A DNA stretch of 5,280 bases from an uncultured Anaerococcus sp. (lineage in GTDB: Bacteria > Bacillota_A > Clostridia > Tissierellales > Peptoniphilaceae): assembly GCA_945916625.1 (NCBI GenBank), contig CAMEGY010000078.1, forward strand, positions 1-5,280, read 5' to 3'. The notes beneath the pieces were generated by a model. It saw only the letters and a program-made list of their open reading frames with translations, was not told the origin of the DNA and did not search any database. Position 1 is the stretch's first letter, and the number at the start of each line of letters is the position of its first letter. Below are positions 1 to 5,280 of the stretch, piece after piece. The translations under genes and the position numbers were made by a program.

Positions 1-1544
1 AGATTTCTCTTGATATAGGTATCGTGAAGGGCCATTTGACCTGCTTCATAAGCATATTTATCATGCATGTAATGGATTACATTCAGGGTATTGATGTAAA
101 GTCCGGAAAGTTTTGTAATTACCTTCTTATAATTATCCATAACCTTATCAAAGTCTAAAACTTCATCTGTAATTGGCTCAATTCCGTCAAATACTTTGAT
201 GACTGATCCGTCTTTTGCTTTTTTCTTCTCATCTATACCACCGTTTATAGCGTAGAGTAGGGCCTTAGCTAGGTTTGCTCTTGCACCGAAGAATTGCATT
301 TCCTTACCCACTTCCATAGCTGATACGCAGCAGGCAATTGCATAGTCATCGCCATACATATCTCTCATTAGATCGTCGTTTTCATATTGGATTGAGTCTG
401 TTAATATAGAAACCTTAGAGCAGAATTTCTTCCATGCTTCTGGCAAATCTTCTGCCCAAAGCACTGTCATATTTGGTTCTGGAGCTGATCCTAGGTTGAT
501 TAGGGTGTGTAGGAATCTAAAGGCAGTCTTTGTCACAAGCGTCCTTCCGTCAAGTCCCATTCCCCCGATTGATTCTGTAACCCAAGTTGGATCTCCACCG
601 AAAACTTCGTCGTATTCTGGTGTTCTTAGGTGGCGAACAAGTCTTAGTTTGATAACTAATTGGTCAATTAATTCTTGTGCGCCCACTTCATCAAGAGTTC
701 CCTCTTTCATATCTCTTTCTATATATATATCTAGGAAGCTAGTATTTCTACCAAAGGACATAGCAGCACCGTTATTTTCTTTAACAGCTGCAAGATAGCC
801 TAGGTATAAGAATTGCACAGCTTCTGTCGCATTTGTAGCTGGTTTTGAAATATCAATACCATATTTTGCCGCCATATTTTTAATAGCTGCAAGGGCTCTG
901 ATTTGCTCGCTTACTTCTTCTCTTAATCTAATAGAAGCTTCTAGGTTATTCTCATCGATTTCAATCTTGTCTAAATCTTTAACCTTCTCTTCTACTAATC
1001 TATCTATTCCATAAAGGGCAACTCTTCTGTAATCGCCAATAATCCTGCCACGGCCATAGGCATCTGGAAGACCTGTCAAAAGACCGACAGTCCTTGCAGT
1101 TCTCATATCCTTAGTATAGGCATCAAAAACACCTTCGTTGTGGGTCTTTCTAAATTCTCTGAAATATTTTTCCTGAACTTGATCCATCTCCTGGCCATAG
1201 GCTTCAAGAGATTGTTCAACCATCCTGTAGCCGCCGTATGGGTTTACAATTCTTTTTAGAACCTCATCTGTTTGAAGTCCAACAATGACCTCGTTTTCTT
1301 GGTCTATGTAGCCAGGGTCAAAACCATCTATAGATGAGAACCTTGTAGTATCAGCATTCCTATAGCCTTCACTAATTTCCTTGTTTATTAATTCTTCAAC
1401 ATAGGCAAATAGTTTTGTTGTTTTCTCGCTCTTACCAGCTAAAAACTCATCCCCACCCTCATATGGAGTGTAGTTTTCCTGGATAAAATCACGTACATTA
1501 ATTTCTTCTTGCCATTTTTGGCCTTTAAAAGCTCTATATTCCAT
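1..1544 (-). CDS. pflB: Pyruvate formate-lyase (formate acetyltransferase), C-terminus cut by window edge
   Basis: Cytosolic glycyl-radical enzyme converting pyruvate and CoA to acetyl-CoA and formate under anaerobic conditions. The reverse strand reads open from ATG at 1544 to the window edge, giving 514 codons beginning [20 protein letters not shown]. Family landmarks appear in order: [20 protein letters not shown] (about residues 100-120), [46 protein letters not shown], then the active-site IACCVSAM with the catalytic pair Cys405-Cys406 (E. coli Cys418-Cys419). [21 protein letters not shown] follows, then [19 protein letters not shown] near the edge. By comparison with the roughly 750-residue family about 230 residues are missing, including the C-terminal glycine that carries the radical, so that residue cannot be checked here. 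A strong AGGAGG (1549-1554) lies 4 nt before the ATG and fixes the start. The gene is divergent from hcp. The activating enzyme pflA is not in the window. Confidence 0.97.
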   Translation of the reverse strand, partial: MEYRAFKGQKWQEEINVRDFIQENYTPYEGGDEFLAGKSEKTTKLFAYVEELINKEISEGYRNADTTRFSSIDGFDPGYIDQENEVIVGLQTDEVLKRIVNPYGGYRMVEQSLEAYGQEMDQVQEKYFREFRKTHNEGVFDAYTKDMRTARTVGLLTGLPDAYGRGRIIGDYRRVALYGIDRLVEEKVKDLDKIEIDENNLEASIRLREEVSEQIRALAAIKNMAAKYGIDISKPATNATEAVQFLYLGYLAAVKENNGAAMSFGRNTSFLDIYIERDMKEGTLDEVGAQELIDQLVIKLRLVRHLRTPEYDEVFGGDPTWVTESIGGMGLDGRTLVTKTAFRFLHTLINLGSAPEPNMTVLWAEDLPEAWKKFCSKVSILTDSIQYENDDLMRDMYGDDYAIACCVSAMEVGKEMQFFGARANLAKALLYAINGGIDEKKKAKDGSVIKVFDGIEPITDEVLDFDKVMDNYKKVITKLSGLYINTLNVIHYMHDKYAYEAGQMALHDTYIKRN

Positions 1545-1586
1545 AAATCCTCCTGATTTTTTATTCATTTCTTTCTGTCTAACTAT

Positions 1587-1592
1587 AGGATA
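1587..1592 (-). promoter_or_regulatory. Candidate -10 box of the pfl promoter
   Basis: The reverse strand reads TATCCT here, which would put the transcription start near 1580 and give a leader of about 36 nt before the pflB ATG. No good -35 is seen at the usual distance (the reverse strand reads CATACA at 1610-1615), as expected for an activator-dependent promoter. The overlapping TATAGT at 1582-1587 is an alternative -10. The assignment is by pattern only. Confidence 0.4.
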
Positions 1593-1613
1593 CAACAGAA
1601 AAATGTTTTTGTA

Positions 1614-1629
1614 TGTGATTAGGGTCACA
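1614..1629. promoter_or_regulatory. TGTGA-N6-TCACA operator upstream of pflB (Crp/Fnr-type or Rex-type)
   Basis: TGTGATTAGGGTCACA is a perfect 5-bp inverted repeat with a 6-bp spacer, centred at 1621.5. This core is the classical Crp half-site arrangement, and it also matches the TGTGA-N6-TCACA core of Rex operators. Rex, the NADH-responsive repressor, commonly controls pfl in Gram-positive bacteria. The centre is 29.5 bp upstream of the candidate pfl -10 box, i.e. about -41.5. An activator could therefore stand in for the missing -35, or a repressor could block it. The half-site differs from that of the palindrome next to hcp, so two different regulators are likely. Confidence 0.6.
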
Positions 1630-1691
1630 ATATCTTTTTAACTATTGAAATATCCTGATAATTTAAGTTTTTCTATATTTTTTTAATTTTT

Positions 1692-1705
1692 GTAACATTG
1701 GTTAC
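1692..1705. promoter_or_regulatory. GTAAC-N4-GTTAC operator upstream of hcp, probable site for the adjacent Crp/Fnr-family regulator
   Basis: GTAACATTGGTTAC is a perfect 5-bp inverted repeat with a 4-bp spacer, centred at 1698.5. Its centre lies 29.5 bp upstream of TATAAT at 1728-1733, placing it at about -41.5 from the expected hcp start, the class II activator position of Crp/Fnr proteins. There is no recognisable -35 element, as expected if the bound activator replaces it. HcpR-type Crp/Fnr regulators are commonly encoded next to hcp, as here. That this palindrome is their site is inference from position and symmetry. Confidence 0.62.
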
Positions 1706-1727
1706 GGAAATTATATTTTTATTAGCA

Positions 1728-1733
1728 TATAAT
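1728..1733 (+). promoter_or_regulatory. -10 box of the hcp promoter
   Basis: A perfect TATAAT gives an expected start near 1740 and a leader of about 39 nt. The position about 17 bp upstream reads CGGAAA, a poor -35, and the GTAAC-N4-GTTAC palindrome occupies the region just above it. This is the layout of an activator-dependent promoter. Confidence 0.6.
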
Positions 1734-1778
1734 ATAAGCATAAGATGAAAAACAATAAAAAAAGAAAGAGGTACATAA

Positions 1779-3395
1779 ATGTTTTGTTATCAATGTCAAG
1801 AAACAGCAGGAAATAAAGGCTGCACAAAAATCGGTGTATGCGGAAAAAACGAAGATGTAGCAAATCTACAAGACTTATTAATCTATACAACTAAAGGCCT
1901 TGCAGGTCTAGTAGTAAAAAAAGGCAAGGCTTGTGCTAAAGTCTACGATAGGATTTCAAACAACCTATTTATCACAATTACAAATGCAAACTTCGATGAA
2001 GAAGCAATCCTAGATGCTGTAAAGAAAACAATGGAATTTAAAGAAAAAATCATGGGCAAAATTGGAACTGAAGGCCTAACTGAAGTTGAATCATACCTAT
2101 CATATGACGATGAAGACCTAAGAAAAAAAGCTATTGAAGTTGGAGTTTTAAATATAATAAATGAAGACGAAAGATCTCTAGTAGAACTTGTAACCTACGG
2201 CCTAAAAGGTATGGCAGCTTATAACCACCACGCAAATGTCCTAGGCTACAGAGATGAAGAAGTAGACGAATTTATCGCAAAAGCACTTTCCCAAACAACT
2301 AAAAACGATAAAGAAATTAACGATTTAATCAATCTTGTAATCGAAACAGGAAACCACGGTGTAAAAGCAATGGCACTTCTAGATAAGGCCAACACCGAAA
2401 CATACGGCAATCCAGAAATCACAGAAGTAGACTTCTCTGCAGGCAAAAACCCAGGAATCCTAATTTCTGGCCACGACCTACGTGATATGAAAATGCTTCT
2501 AGAACAAACAAAGGGAACAGGCATTGATGTCTACACCCACTCAGAAATGCTTCCAGCAAATTATTACCCAGAATTTAAGAAATACGACAACTTCCACGGT
2601 AACTACGGAAATGCTTGGTGGAAACAAAACGAAGAATTTGAGAAATTTAACGGTCCAATCCTAATGACAACTAACTGTATTGTCCCACCAAAGAAAAATA
2701 ATACCTACTTAGATAGGATGTTTACAACATCTAACGCAGGTTTCCCAGGAGCAAATCACATAGAAGCTGATGAAGAAGGCTACAAAGATTTCTCAGAAAT
2801 AATTGAGATGGCAAAAAAATGCCAAGCTCCAGAAAACCTAGAAGATATCAAAGTTGTAGGTGGTTTTGCCCACAATCAAGTTCTAGCCCTTGCAGATAAG
2901 GTAATTAATGAAGTAAATGAAGGCAATATCAGAAAATTCGTTGTAATGGCAGGCTGTGATGGTAGAAGCACTAAGAGAAACTATTACACAGACTTCGCAC
3001 AAGCCCTACCAAAGGACACTGTAATCCTAACAGCTGGTTGTGCAAAATACCGCTACAACAAGCTAGGTCTAGGCGACATCAACGGTATTCCAAGAGTTCT
3101 TGACGCTGGTCAATGTAACGACTCCTACTCCCTAGTCCAAATCGCCCTTGCCCTAAAAGATGCATTTGAACTCGATGATGTAAATGATCTCCCAATCGAA
3201 TACAACATAGCTTGGTATGAACAAAAGGCAGTAATAGTACTCCTTGCCCTTCTATCACTTGGAGTTAAAAACATCCACCTAGGACCAACACTACCAGCCT
3301 TCCTAAGCCCAACTGTAGTAGACTTTTTAGTAAAAGAATTCAACATAGCAGGAAACACAACAGTAGAAGAAGACCTAGAAAAAATGATAGGCTAA
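1779..3395 (+). CDS. hcp: Hybrid-cluster protein (prismane protein; hydroxylamine / NO reductase), class I
   Basis: Cytosolic iron-sulphur protein that reduces hydroxylamine in vitro; in enteric bacteria the family acts as an NO reductase and protein S-nitrosylase in nitrosative stress. Complete at 538 residues, near the 553 of the Desulfovibrio protein. The N-terminal cysteines C3, C6, C15 and C21 form CX2CX8CX5C, the pattern of class I proteins with a [4Fe-4S] cluster, unlike the CX2CX11CX6C of enteric class II. All expected hybrid-cluster ligands are present: His232 (SGHDL), Glu256 (HSEMLP), Cys300 (TTNCIVPP), Cys393 (MAGCDGR, the persulfide position), Cys421 ([10 protein letters not shown]), Cys446 ([10 protein letters not shown]) and Glu481 (WYEQKA). 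Their spacing matches the Desulfovibrio ligands to within one residue. No hcr reductase gene is adjacent, usual for class I. The start is supported by AAAGAGG at 1765-1771, 7 nt before the ATG. The gene is divergent from pflB and followed by its own terminator and a Crp/Fnr-type regulator. Confidence 0.97.
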   Translation: MFCYQCQETAGNKGCTKIGVCGKNEDVANLQDLLIYTTKGLAGLVVKKGKACAKVYDRISNNLFITITNANFDEEAILDAVKKTMEFKEKIMGKIGTEGLTEVESYLSYDDEDLRKKAIEVGVLNIINEDERSLVELVTYGLKGMAAYNHHANVLGYRDEEVDEFIAKALSQTTKNDKEINDLINLVIETGNHGVKAMALLDKANTETYGNPEITEVDFSAGKNPGILISGHDLRDMKMLLEQTKGTGIDVYTHSEMLPANYYPEFKKYDNFHGNYGNAWWKQNEEFEKFNGPILMTTNCIVPPKKNNTYLDRMFTTSNAGFPGANHIEADEEGYKDFSEIIEMAKKCQAPENLEDIKVVGGFAHNQVLALADKVINEVNEGNIRKFVVMAGCDGRSTKRNYYTDFAQALPKDTVILTAGCAKYRYNKLGLGDINGIPRVLDAGQCNDSYSLVQIALALKDAFELDDVNDLPIEYNIAWYEQKAVIVLLALLSLGVKNIHLGPTLPAFLSPTVVDFLVKEFNIAGNTTVEEDLEKMIG

Positions 3396-3405
3396 AATTA
3401 AAATC

Positions 3406-3431
3406 GTCGGCACAAAAGTGCCGGCTTTTTT
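3406..3431 (+). terminator. Intrinsic terminator of hcp
   Basis: GTCGGCAC (3406-3413), loop AAAA, then GTGCCGGC (3418-3425) form an 8-bp GC-rich stem with one G-U pair, followed directly by six T (3426-3431). It starts 10 bp after the hcp stop codon. It separates hcp from the regulator gene, so the regulator probably has its own promoter or is reached by read-through. Confidence 0.92.
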
Positions 3432-3445
3432 ATTTGCAATTGAAG

Positions 3446-3451
3446 TATAAT
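3446..3451 (+). promoter_or_regulatory. Possible -10 box for the regulator gene
   Basis: TATAAT occurs 22 bp before the regulator ATG and just after the hcp terminator, predicting a very short leader (start near 3458). There is no good -35: the right distance falls inside the terminator stem, and TTGCAA at 3434-3439 is too close. No copy of either palindrome from the pfl-hcp promoter region is seen here. Weak support. Confidence 0.35.
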
Positions 3452-3473
3452 AGGACTTAGAAAGGATGTGCCA

Positions 3474-4124
3474 ATGGATATAAAAATTATAAAAAATATT
3501 AAAATCTTTAAAAACTTATCAGACGAGGACCTCGACCTTATAAAAAAGAAGATAGAATTTGTAGAAAAAACCTATTCAAAGGGAGAATATATTTTTAGGT
3601 ACAGAGAATCTAGCGGAGATCTGTATTATCTAGTAGAAGGTAATCTCAACGTCTACCAATTAGATGGCAATGGTAAAAGATTTATCTTCCAAAACTTCAC
3701 CAAACCTACACTGTTCGGCGAAATCTACTCCTACCTGGAAGAACCTTTTGACTTCGACTGCGAATGCAAAACAGACTCTAAAATCCTAATTATCAAAAAC
3801 TTTAAGAAAATATTTGAACCACCATGCCCGGAAAGCTTTCTAAGATCTTATATAAACTTCATATCAAAAAAATGCCTGGCCCTATCAAAGAAAAACCAAA
3901 TAACATCCCAAGCAAGCCTAAGACAAAAAATAAACAAATACCTAATAGAAAACCAAACAGAAGGCAAAGTAAAACTAACCATGACGAGAGAAGACTTTGC
4001 AGACTACCTCTCCACAACCAGACCAAGCCTGTCAAGGGAACTATCAAAAATGGCTGATGAGAAATTTATAAAACTAGATGGAGATTTTATTGAGATTTTG
4101 GATAGAAATGGGATTAAGTTTTAG
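3474..4124 (+). CDS. hcpR: Crp/Fnr-family transcription regulator, probable HcpR-type regulator of hcp
   Basis: Predicted cytosolic DNA-binding regulator of 216 residues, typical for Crp/Fnr proteins. Residues about 8-112 form the cyclic-nucleotide-binding-like sensory barrel (KGEYIFRYRESSGDLYYLVEG, then FGE at 81-83). Residues 120-145 should be the dimerisation helix. Residues 168-193 carry the winged helix-turn-helix, with TTRPSLSREL as the recognition helix. The arginine-serine/threonine pair that binds cAMP phosphate in true Crp is absent after FGE; the segment reads PFDFDCECK. cAMP is thus an unlikely ligand; heme or NO sensing, known for HcpR elsewhere, is possible but not shown by sequence. 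Cysteines are C96, C98, C118 and C134; their spacing is not that of an Fnr Fe-S cluster. ATG 3474 is preferred over in-frame GTG 3468 because AGAAAGGA (3459-3466) lies 7 nt before the ATG but only 1 nt before the GTG. The role in controlling hcp is inferred from adjacency and the -41.5 palindrome; the symbol is provisional. Confidence 0.85.
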   Translation: MDIKIIKNIKIFKNLSDEDLDLIKKKIEFVEKTYSKGEYIFRYRESSGDLYYLVEGNLNVYQLDGNGKRFIFQNFTKPTLFGEIYSYLEEPFDFDCECKTDSKILIIKNFKKIFEPPCPESFLRSYINFISKKCLALSKKNQITSQASLRQKINKYLIENQTEGKVKLTMTREDFADYLSTTRPSLSRELSKMADEKFIKLDGDFIEILDRNGIKF

Positions 4125-4196
4125 TTTTGTAAGGTCGTTGCAATTTCAAATAATACCGAATCTATGACCAGAGCTAGCTTTAGGTGTACGTAGGAA

Positions 4197-4239
4197 GTCT
4201 CCCGAGTCTCCTTGAGCCGATGGGCTACTCGCTCGAGAC
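4197..4239 (+). repeat. Three-tier hairpin downstream of the regulator
   Basis: Nested pairs are GTCTC (4197-4201) with GAGAC (4235-4239), CGAGT (4203-4207) with ACTCG (4227-4231), and AGCC (4215-4218) with GGCT (4223-4226), for 14 base pairs with internal loops. It begins 73 bp after the stop codon of the regulator gene. A run of five T (4251-4255) lies 12 nt beyond, too far for a canonical terminator. It might end or stabilise the regulator transcript, or be an independent element. Confidence 0.5.
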
Positions 4240-4335
4240 GAGGTTAATTGTTTTTACTATAATTTCAAGTATTAGCATAGTTTATTTAAAATTGATAATA
4301 CAGAATTTAAAGAAAAATTTTAATTCTCATTACAT

Positions 4336-4357
4336 GCTTCGAGCGTAGTCGAAAAGC
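4336..4357. repeat. Small hairpin (GCTTCGA ... TCGAAAAGC)
   Basis: GCTT (4336-4339) pairs with AAGC (4354-4357) and CGA (4340-4342) with TCG (4349-4351), with two unpaired A and a 6-nt loop. It is short, so chance cannot be excluded. It stands out as a GC-containing patch in an AT-rich surround. Confidence 0.3.
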
Positions 4358-4505
4358 CTCTAGCCACGTCAATACTATTTTTATGCCATGGGAGTCTGGA
4401 TTCAGTCAAAATATAAACATAAACCCAATCAACATTGTTTGGCAAAGACAAACTAGCCTTGCAAGTGCCAGTACATCGAAACTATTTCTCCTATTTACCT
4501 AGCTA

Positions 4506-4594
4506 AGATTTCTAATAGAAAGCTCCGTCTAAAATCTGATTTGTCAGATAAACAGCGAGTTATCAGATTTTAGGAGCTTTAATATTAGAAATCT
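4506..4594. repeat. Long near-perfect inverted repeat (31 paired bases, 21-nt loop)
   Basis: Three blocks pair in order: AGATTTCTAATA (4506-4517) with TATTAGAAATCT (4583-4594), AAAGCTCC (4519-4526) with GGAGCTTT (4573-4580), and TAAAATCTGAT (4530-4540) with ATCAGATTTTA (4562-4572). The only interruptions are a 1x2 internal loop and a 3-nt bulge (GTC, 4527-4529). CCTA (4498-4501) and TAGG (4597-4600) can extend the foot. The loop contains TCAGAT (4544-4549), which can instead pair with ATCTGA (4534-4539), giving a rival small hairpin. No T-run follows the right arm, so it is not a standard terminator. It may be a MITE-like repeat or a stable small RNA. Confidence 0.75.
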
Positions 4595-4666
4595 GTTAGG
4601 AAGAGCGTCAACTATTACGAAGTATTTCTCTCTACTCAAGATAGCTTTCGAAAAGTAAGCTTACTA

Positions 4667-4909
4667 CTTCCGCCCTCCGCTAAGGAGCTGCTTGTGGGGT
4701 GTAGCCGAGAGTGGTTTAAGATGACATAAAAGCCGCTTTATAGACTTGTCCTACCGAGTAAAGCGAGTTATGGAATGTCTTATGCAAAGCTATTTGGGGC
4801 TTTTTGCTGGAAATATAGTGCGGGAGCACGAAGAAGTTTGCGAAGCAAACGCATTTACAGGCGGGTGAGGGACGATTTGCCCAGCGGCCGAGAGCGGCGG
4901 AAGGTCCCT
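4667..4909. other. GC-rich structured block, possible non-coding RNA or dispersed repeat
   Basis: The block is marked by CTTCCGCC (4667-4674) and its exact complement GGCGGAAG (4896-4903), 221 bp apart. Inside are GTGC-GGGA-GCAC (4818-4829), GTTTGC-GAA-GCAAAC (4836-4850) and GCCG-AGAG-CGGC (4887-4898). AGGGAC (4868-4873) and GTCCCT (4904-4909) can close the last of these. GCCGAGAG followed by TGG or CGG occurs twice (4704-4714 and 4887-4897). In an AT-rich genome, a local cluster of GC-rich hairpins often marks RNA structure or an intergenic repeat. The strand is undetermined, no promoter is assignable, and no known RNA family (RNase P, tmRNA, 6S, SRP) was recognised. Confidence 0.4.
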
Positions 4910-4918
4910 TGAGCCTAA

Positions 4919-4946
4919 CCTTTTTACGAAGATTCAACTGTAAATA
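4919..4946. repeat. Direct repeat, copy 1
   Basis: This 28-bp unit contains TTACGAAGATTCAA (4924-4937) and ends GTAAATA. It matches positions 5045-5072 at 25 of 28 bases, offset by 126 bp. It sits at the right edge of the GC-rich block. A shorter match, ATTACGAAG, occurs at 4614-4622. Confidence 0.65.
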
Positions 4947-4996
4947 TAATAAAAAATCAAAAGATAAAAAATAAATATAAACTAGAGTTTAAGGAT

Positions 4997-5011
4997 TTAA
5001 TCATGGATTAA
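4997..5011. repeat. Small perfect hairpin between the direct repeats
   Basis: TTAATC (4997-5002) and GATTAA (5006-5011) are complementary around a 3-nt ATG loop. It is AT-rich and short. No function can be assigned. Confidence 0.3.
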
Positions 5012-5034
5012 TAGCCAAGCCTAGCAAAAATCCT

Positions 5035-5047
5035 AGGGGATTCCCCT
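5035..5047. repeat. Small GC hairpin (AGGGG-ATT-CCCCT)
   Basis: AGGGG (5035-5039) and CCCCT (5043-5047) pair around a 3-nt loop and overlap the start of direct repeat copy 2. On the reverse strand the stem is followed after four bases by five T (5026-5030), so it could be a weak second terminator behind tuf. Confidence 0.35.
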
Positions 5048-5072
5048 TATTACGAAGATTCAATAGTAAATA
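5045..5072. repeat. Direct repeat, copy 2
   Basis: Second copy of the 28-bp unit at 4919-4946, differing at three positions (5049, 5064 and 5065). The sequence outside the unit does not match on either side, so the repeat has defined edges. Confidence 0.65.
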
Positions 5073-5147
5073 AAATTATTCTCTAAAATACAAAAATAAA
5101 TTATAAATTAAATACTTTTATAAAATATTTCCCAAAAATATTTCCTT

Positions 5148-5182
5148 AAAAAAAAGACGAACATTAAATTGCTCGTCTTTTT
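5148..5182 (-). terminator. Intrinsic terminator of tuf
   Basis: On the reverse strand GACGA (5177-5173) pairs with TCGTC (5160-5156), extended by five A-T pairs, and is followed by a run of eight T (5155-5148). It begins 36 bp after the tuf stop codon. The other strand carries five T after the stem, so it may work weakly in both directions. Confidence 0.85.
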
Positions 5183-5218
5183 AAATATAAATTTATTGTA
5201 AAGTTAATCTAAATTCGA

Positions 5219-5280
5219 TTACTTAACGATTTTAGAAACAACTCCTGATGCTACTGTTCTACCACCTTCACGAACAGCGA
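5219..5280 (-). CDS. tuf: Translation elongation factor Tu, last 19 codons only
   Basis: Elongation factor Tu delivers aminoacyl-tRNA to the ribosome as a GTPase. Only the extreme C-terminus is visible. The reverse strand reads REGGRTVASGVVSKIVK followed by TAA (5221-5219), the end of domain 3 in the (F)A(V/I)REGGRTVGAGVV pattern conserved across bacterial EF-Tu. The GTPase domain and start lie beyond the right edge. The gene converges with the regulator gene across about 1.1 kb and is followed by a strong terminator. One of two tuf copies cannot be excluded. Confidence 0.93.
   Translation of the reverse strand, partial: AVREGGRTVASGVVSKIVK

Larger units (their letters stand above)
4125..5147. 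other. About 1 kb without a convincing gene, rich in hairpins and repeats
   Basis: This stretch lies between the convergent 3' ends of the regulator and tuf. Both strands are broken by stops, apart from one short reverse frame at 4716-4937 that starts at TTG without a ribosome binding site. Composition is uneven: AT-rich runs (4240-4330, 4940-5000, 5070-5147) alternate with GC-rich patches (4195-4240, 4667-4715, 4818-4920) that hold most of the inverted repeats listed separately. No intrinsic terminator of canonical form follows the regulator. The sequence is compatible with several intergenic repeat elements or structured RNAs that have gathered in a convergent gap. No transposase remnant or tRNA was recognised. 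Confidence 0.6.

Noticed and set aside
496..798. A 100-codon plus-strand frame inside pflB
   Set aside because: It lies antisense to a strongly conserved part of pyruvate formate-lyase and has no recognisable protein features.
2246..3358. Two short reverse-strand frames inside hcp (2246-2524 and 3125-3358)
   Set aside because: They are shadows of the hcp coding sequence, which is complete with all cluster ligands.
3468..3473. GTG at 3468 as the start of the regulator
   Set aside because: The ribosome binding site ends 1 nt before this GTG but is 7 nt before ATG 3474, which is the better start.
3824..4057. Overlapping plus and minus frames inside the regulator gene
   Set aside because: The low-complexity lysine/proline or leucine-rich translations arise from the AT-rich, A-biased coding strand of the regulator; neither has a ribosome binding site context that stands out.
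4654..4665. The 12-bp palindrome AGTAAGCTTACT as an operator
   Set aside because: It is perfectly symmetric but has no adjacent promoter or gene, so no regulatory role can be supported.
4696..4760. A stretch resembling the 5' half of a serine tRNA (GGGTGTAGCCGAGAGTGG)
   Set aside because: The likeness is limited to the D-arm. The following stem has a 6-nt loop rather than 7, and no T-arm (GGTTCRA) or closing acceptor strand is found.
4716..4937. A 73-codon reverse-strand reading frame in the structured gap
   Set aside because: It starts at TTG with no ribosome binding site, runs through the GC-rich hairpins, and its composition resembles translated repeat DNA. No family was recognised.
5122..5143. 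AAAATATTT repeated twice as a hairpin
   Set aside because: It is pure A/T in an AT-rich run, where such symmetry is expected by chance.

Overview
The window is AT-rich and looks like a chromosomal segment from a strictly fermentative, low-GC anaerobic Firmicute. Leucine codon CTA, ATA and AGA/AGG are used heavily. The gene content (pyruvate formate-lyase, a class I hybrid-cluster protein, a Crp/Fnr-family regulator) would suit a Gram-positive anaerobic coccus of the Anaerococcus/Peptoniphilus kind. That placement is an impression from codon use and gene content, not a proven assignment.

Layout. Positions 1-1544 (minus strand) hold the N-terminal two thirds of pyruvate formate-lyase (pflB), which runs off the left edge. 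Positions 1545-1778 are a divergent promoter region. It holds two different Crp/Fnr-type palindromes: TGTGA-N6-TCACA on the pfl side and GTAAC-N4-GTTAC on the hcp side. Positions 1779-3395 (plus) are a complete class I hybrid-cluster protein (hcp/prismane), followed by a clear intrinsic terminator. Positions 3474-4124 (plus) encode a Crp/Fnr-family regulator, most likely the HcpR-type regulator of hcp. Positions 4125-5147 are about 1 kb without a convincing gene. This stretch contains a long near-perfect hairpin, a GC-rich block of small hairpins, and a 28-bp direct repeat. Positions 5148-5182 are the terminator, and 5219-5280 (minus) the last codons, of elongation factor Tu (tuf), which enters from the right edge.

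How it fits together. Hcp is an NO/hydroxylamine-handling protein of anaerobes, and PFL is a glycyl-radical enzyme of the fermentation core. The adjacent regulator probably controls hcp through the GTAAC-N4-GTTAC site. That site's centre lies 29.5 bp upstream of the hcp -10 box. The pfl palindrome has exactly the same spacing to a candidate pfl -10 box, so both promoters may be built for Crp-type activation at about -41.5. The pfl site also fits the core of a Rex (NADH-sensing) operator, so its regulator is uncertain.

I see no phage, CRISPR, toxin-antitoxin or defence system. The least explained part is the structured, non-coding 4.1-5.1 kb stretch between the convergent regulator and tuf genes. 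It could be a set of dispersed intergenic repeats or one or more small RNAs.
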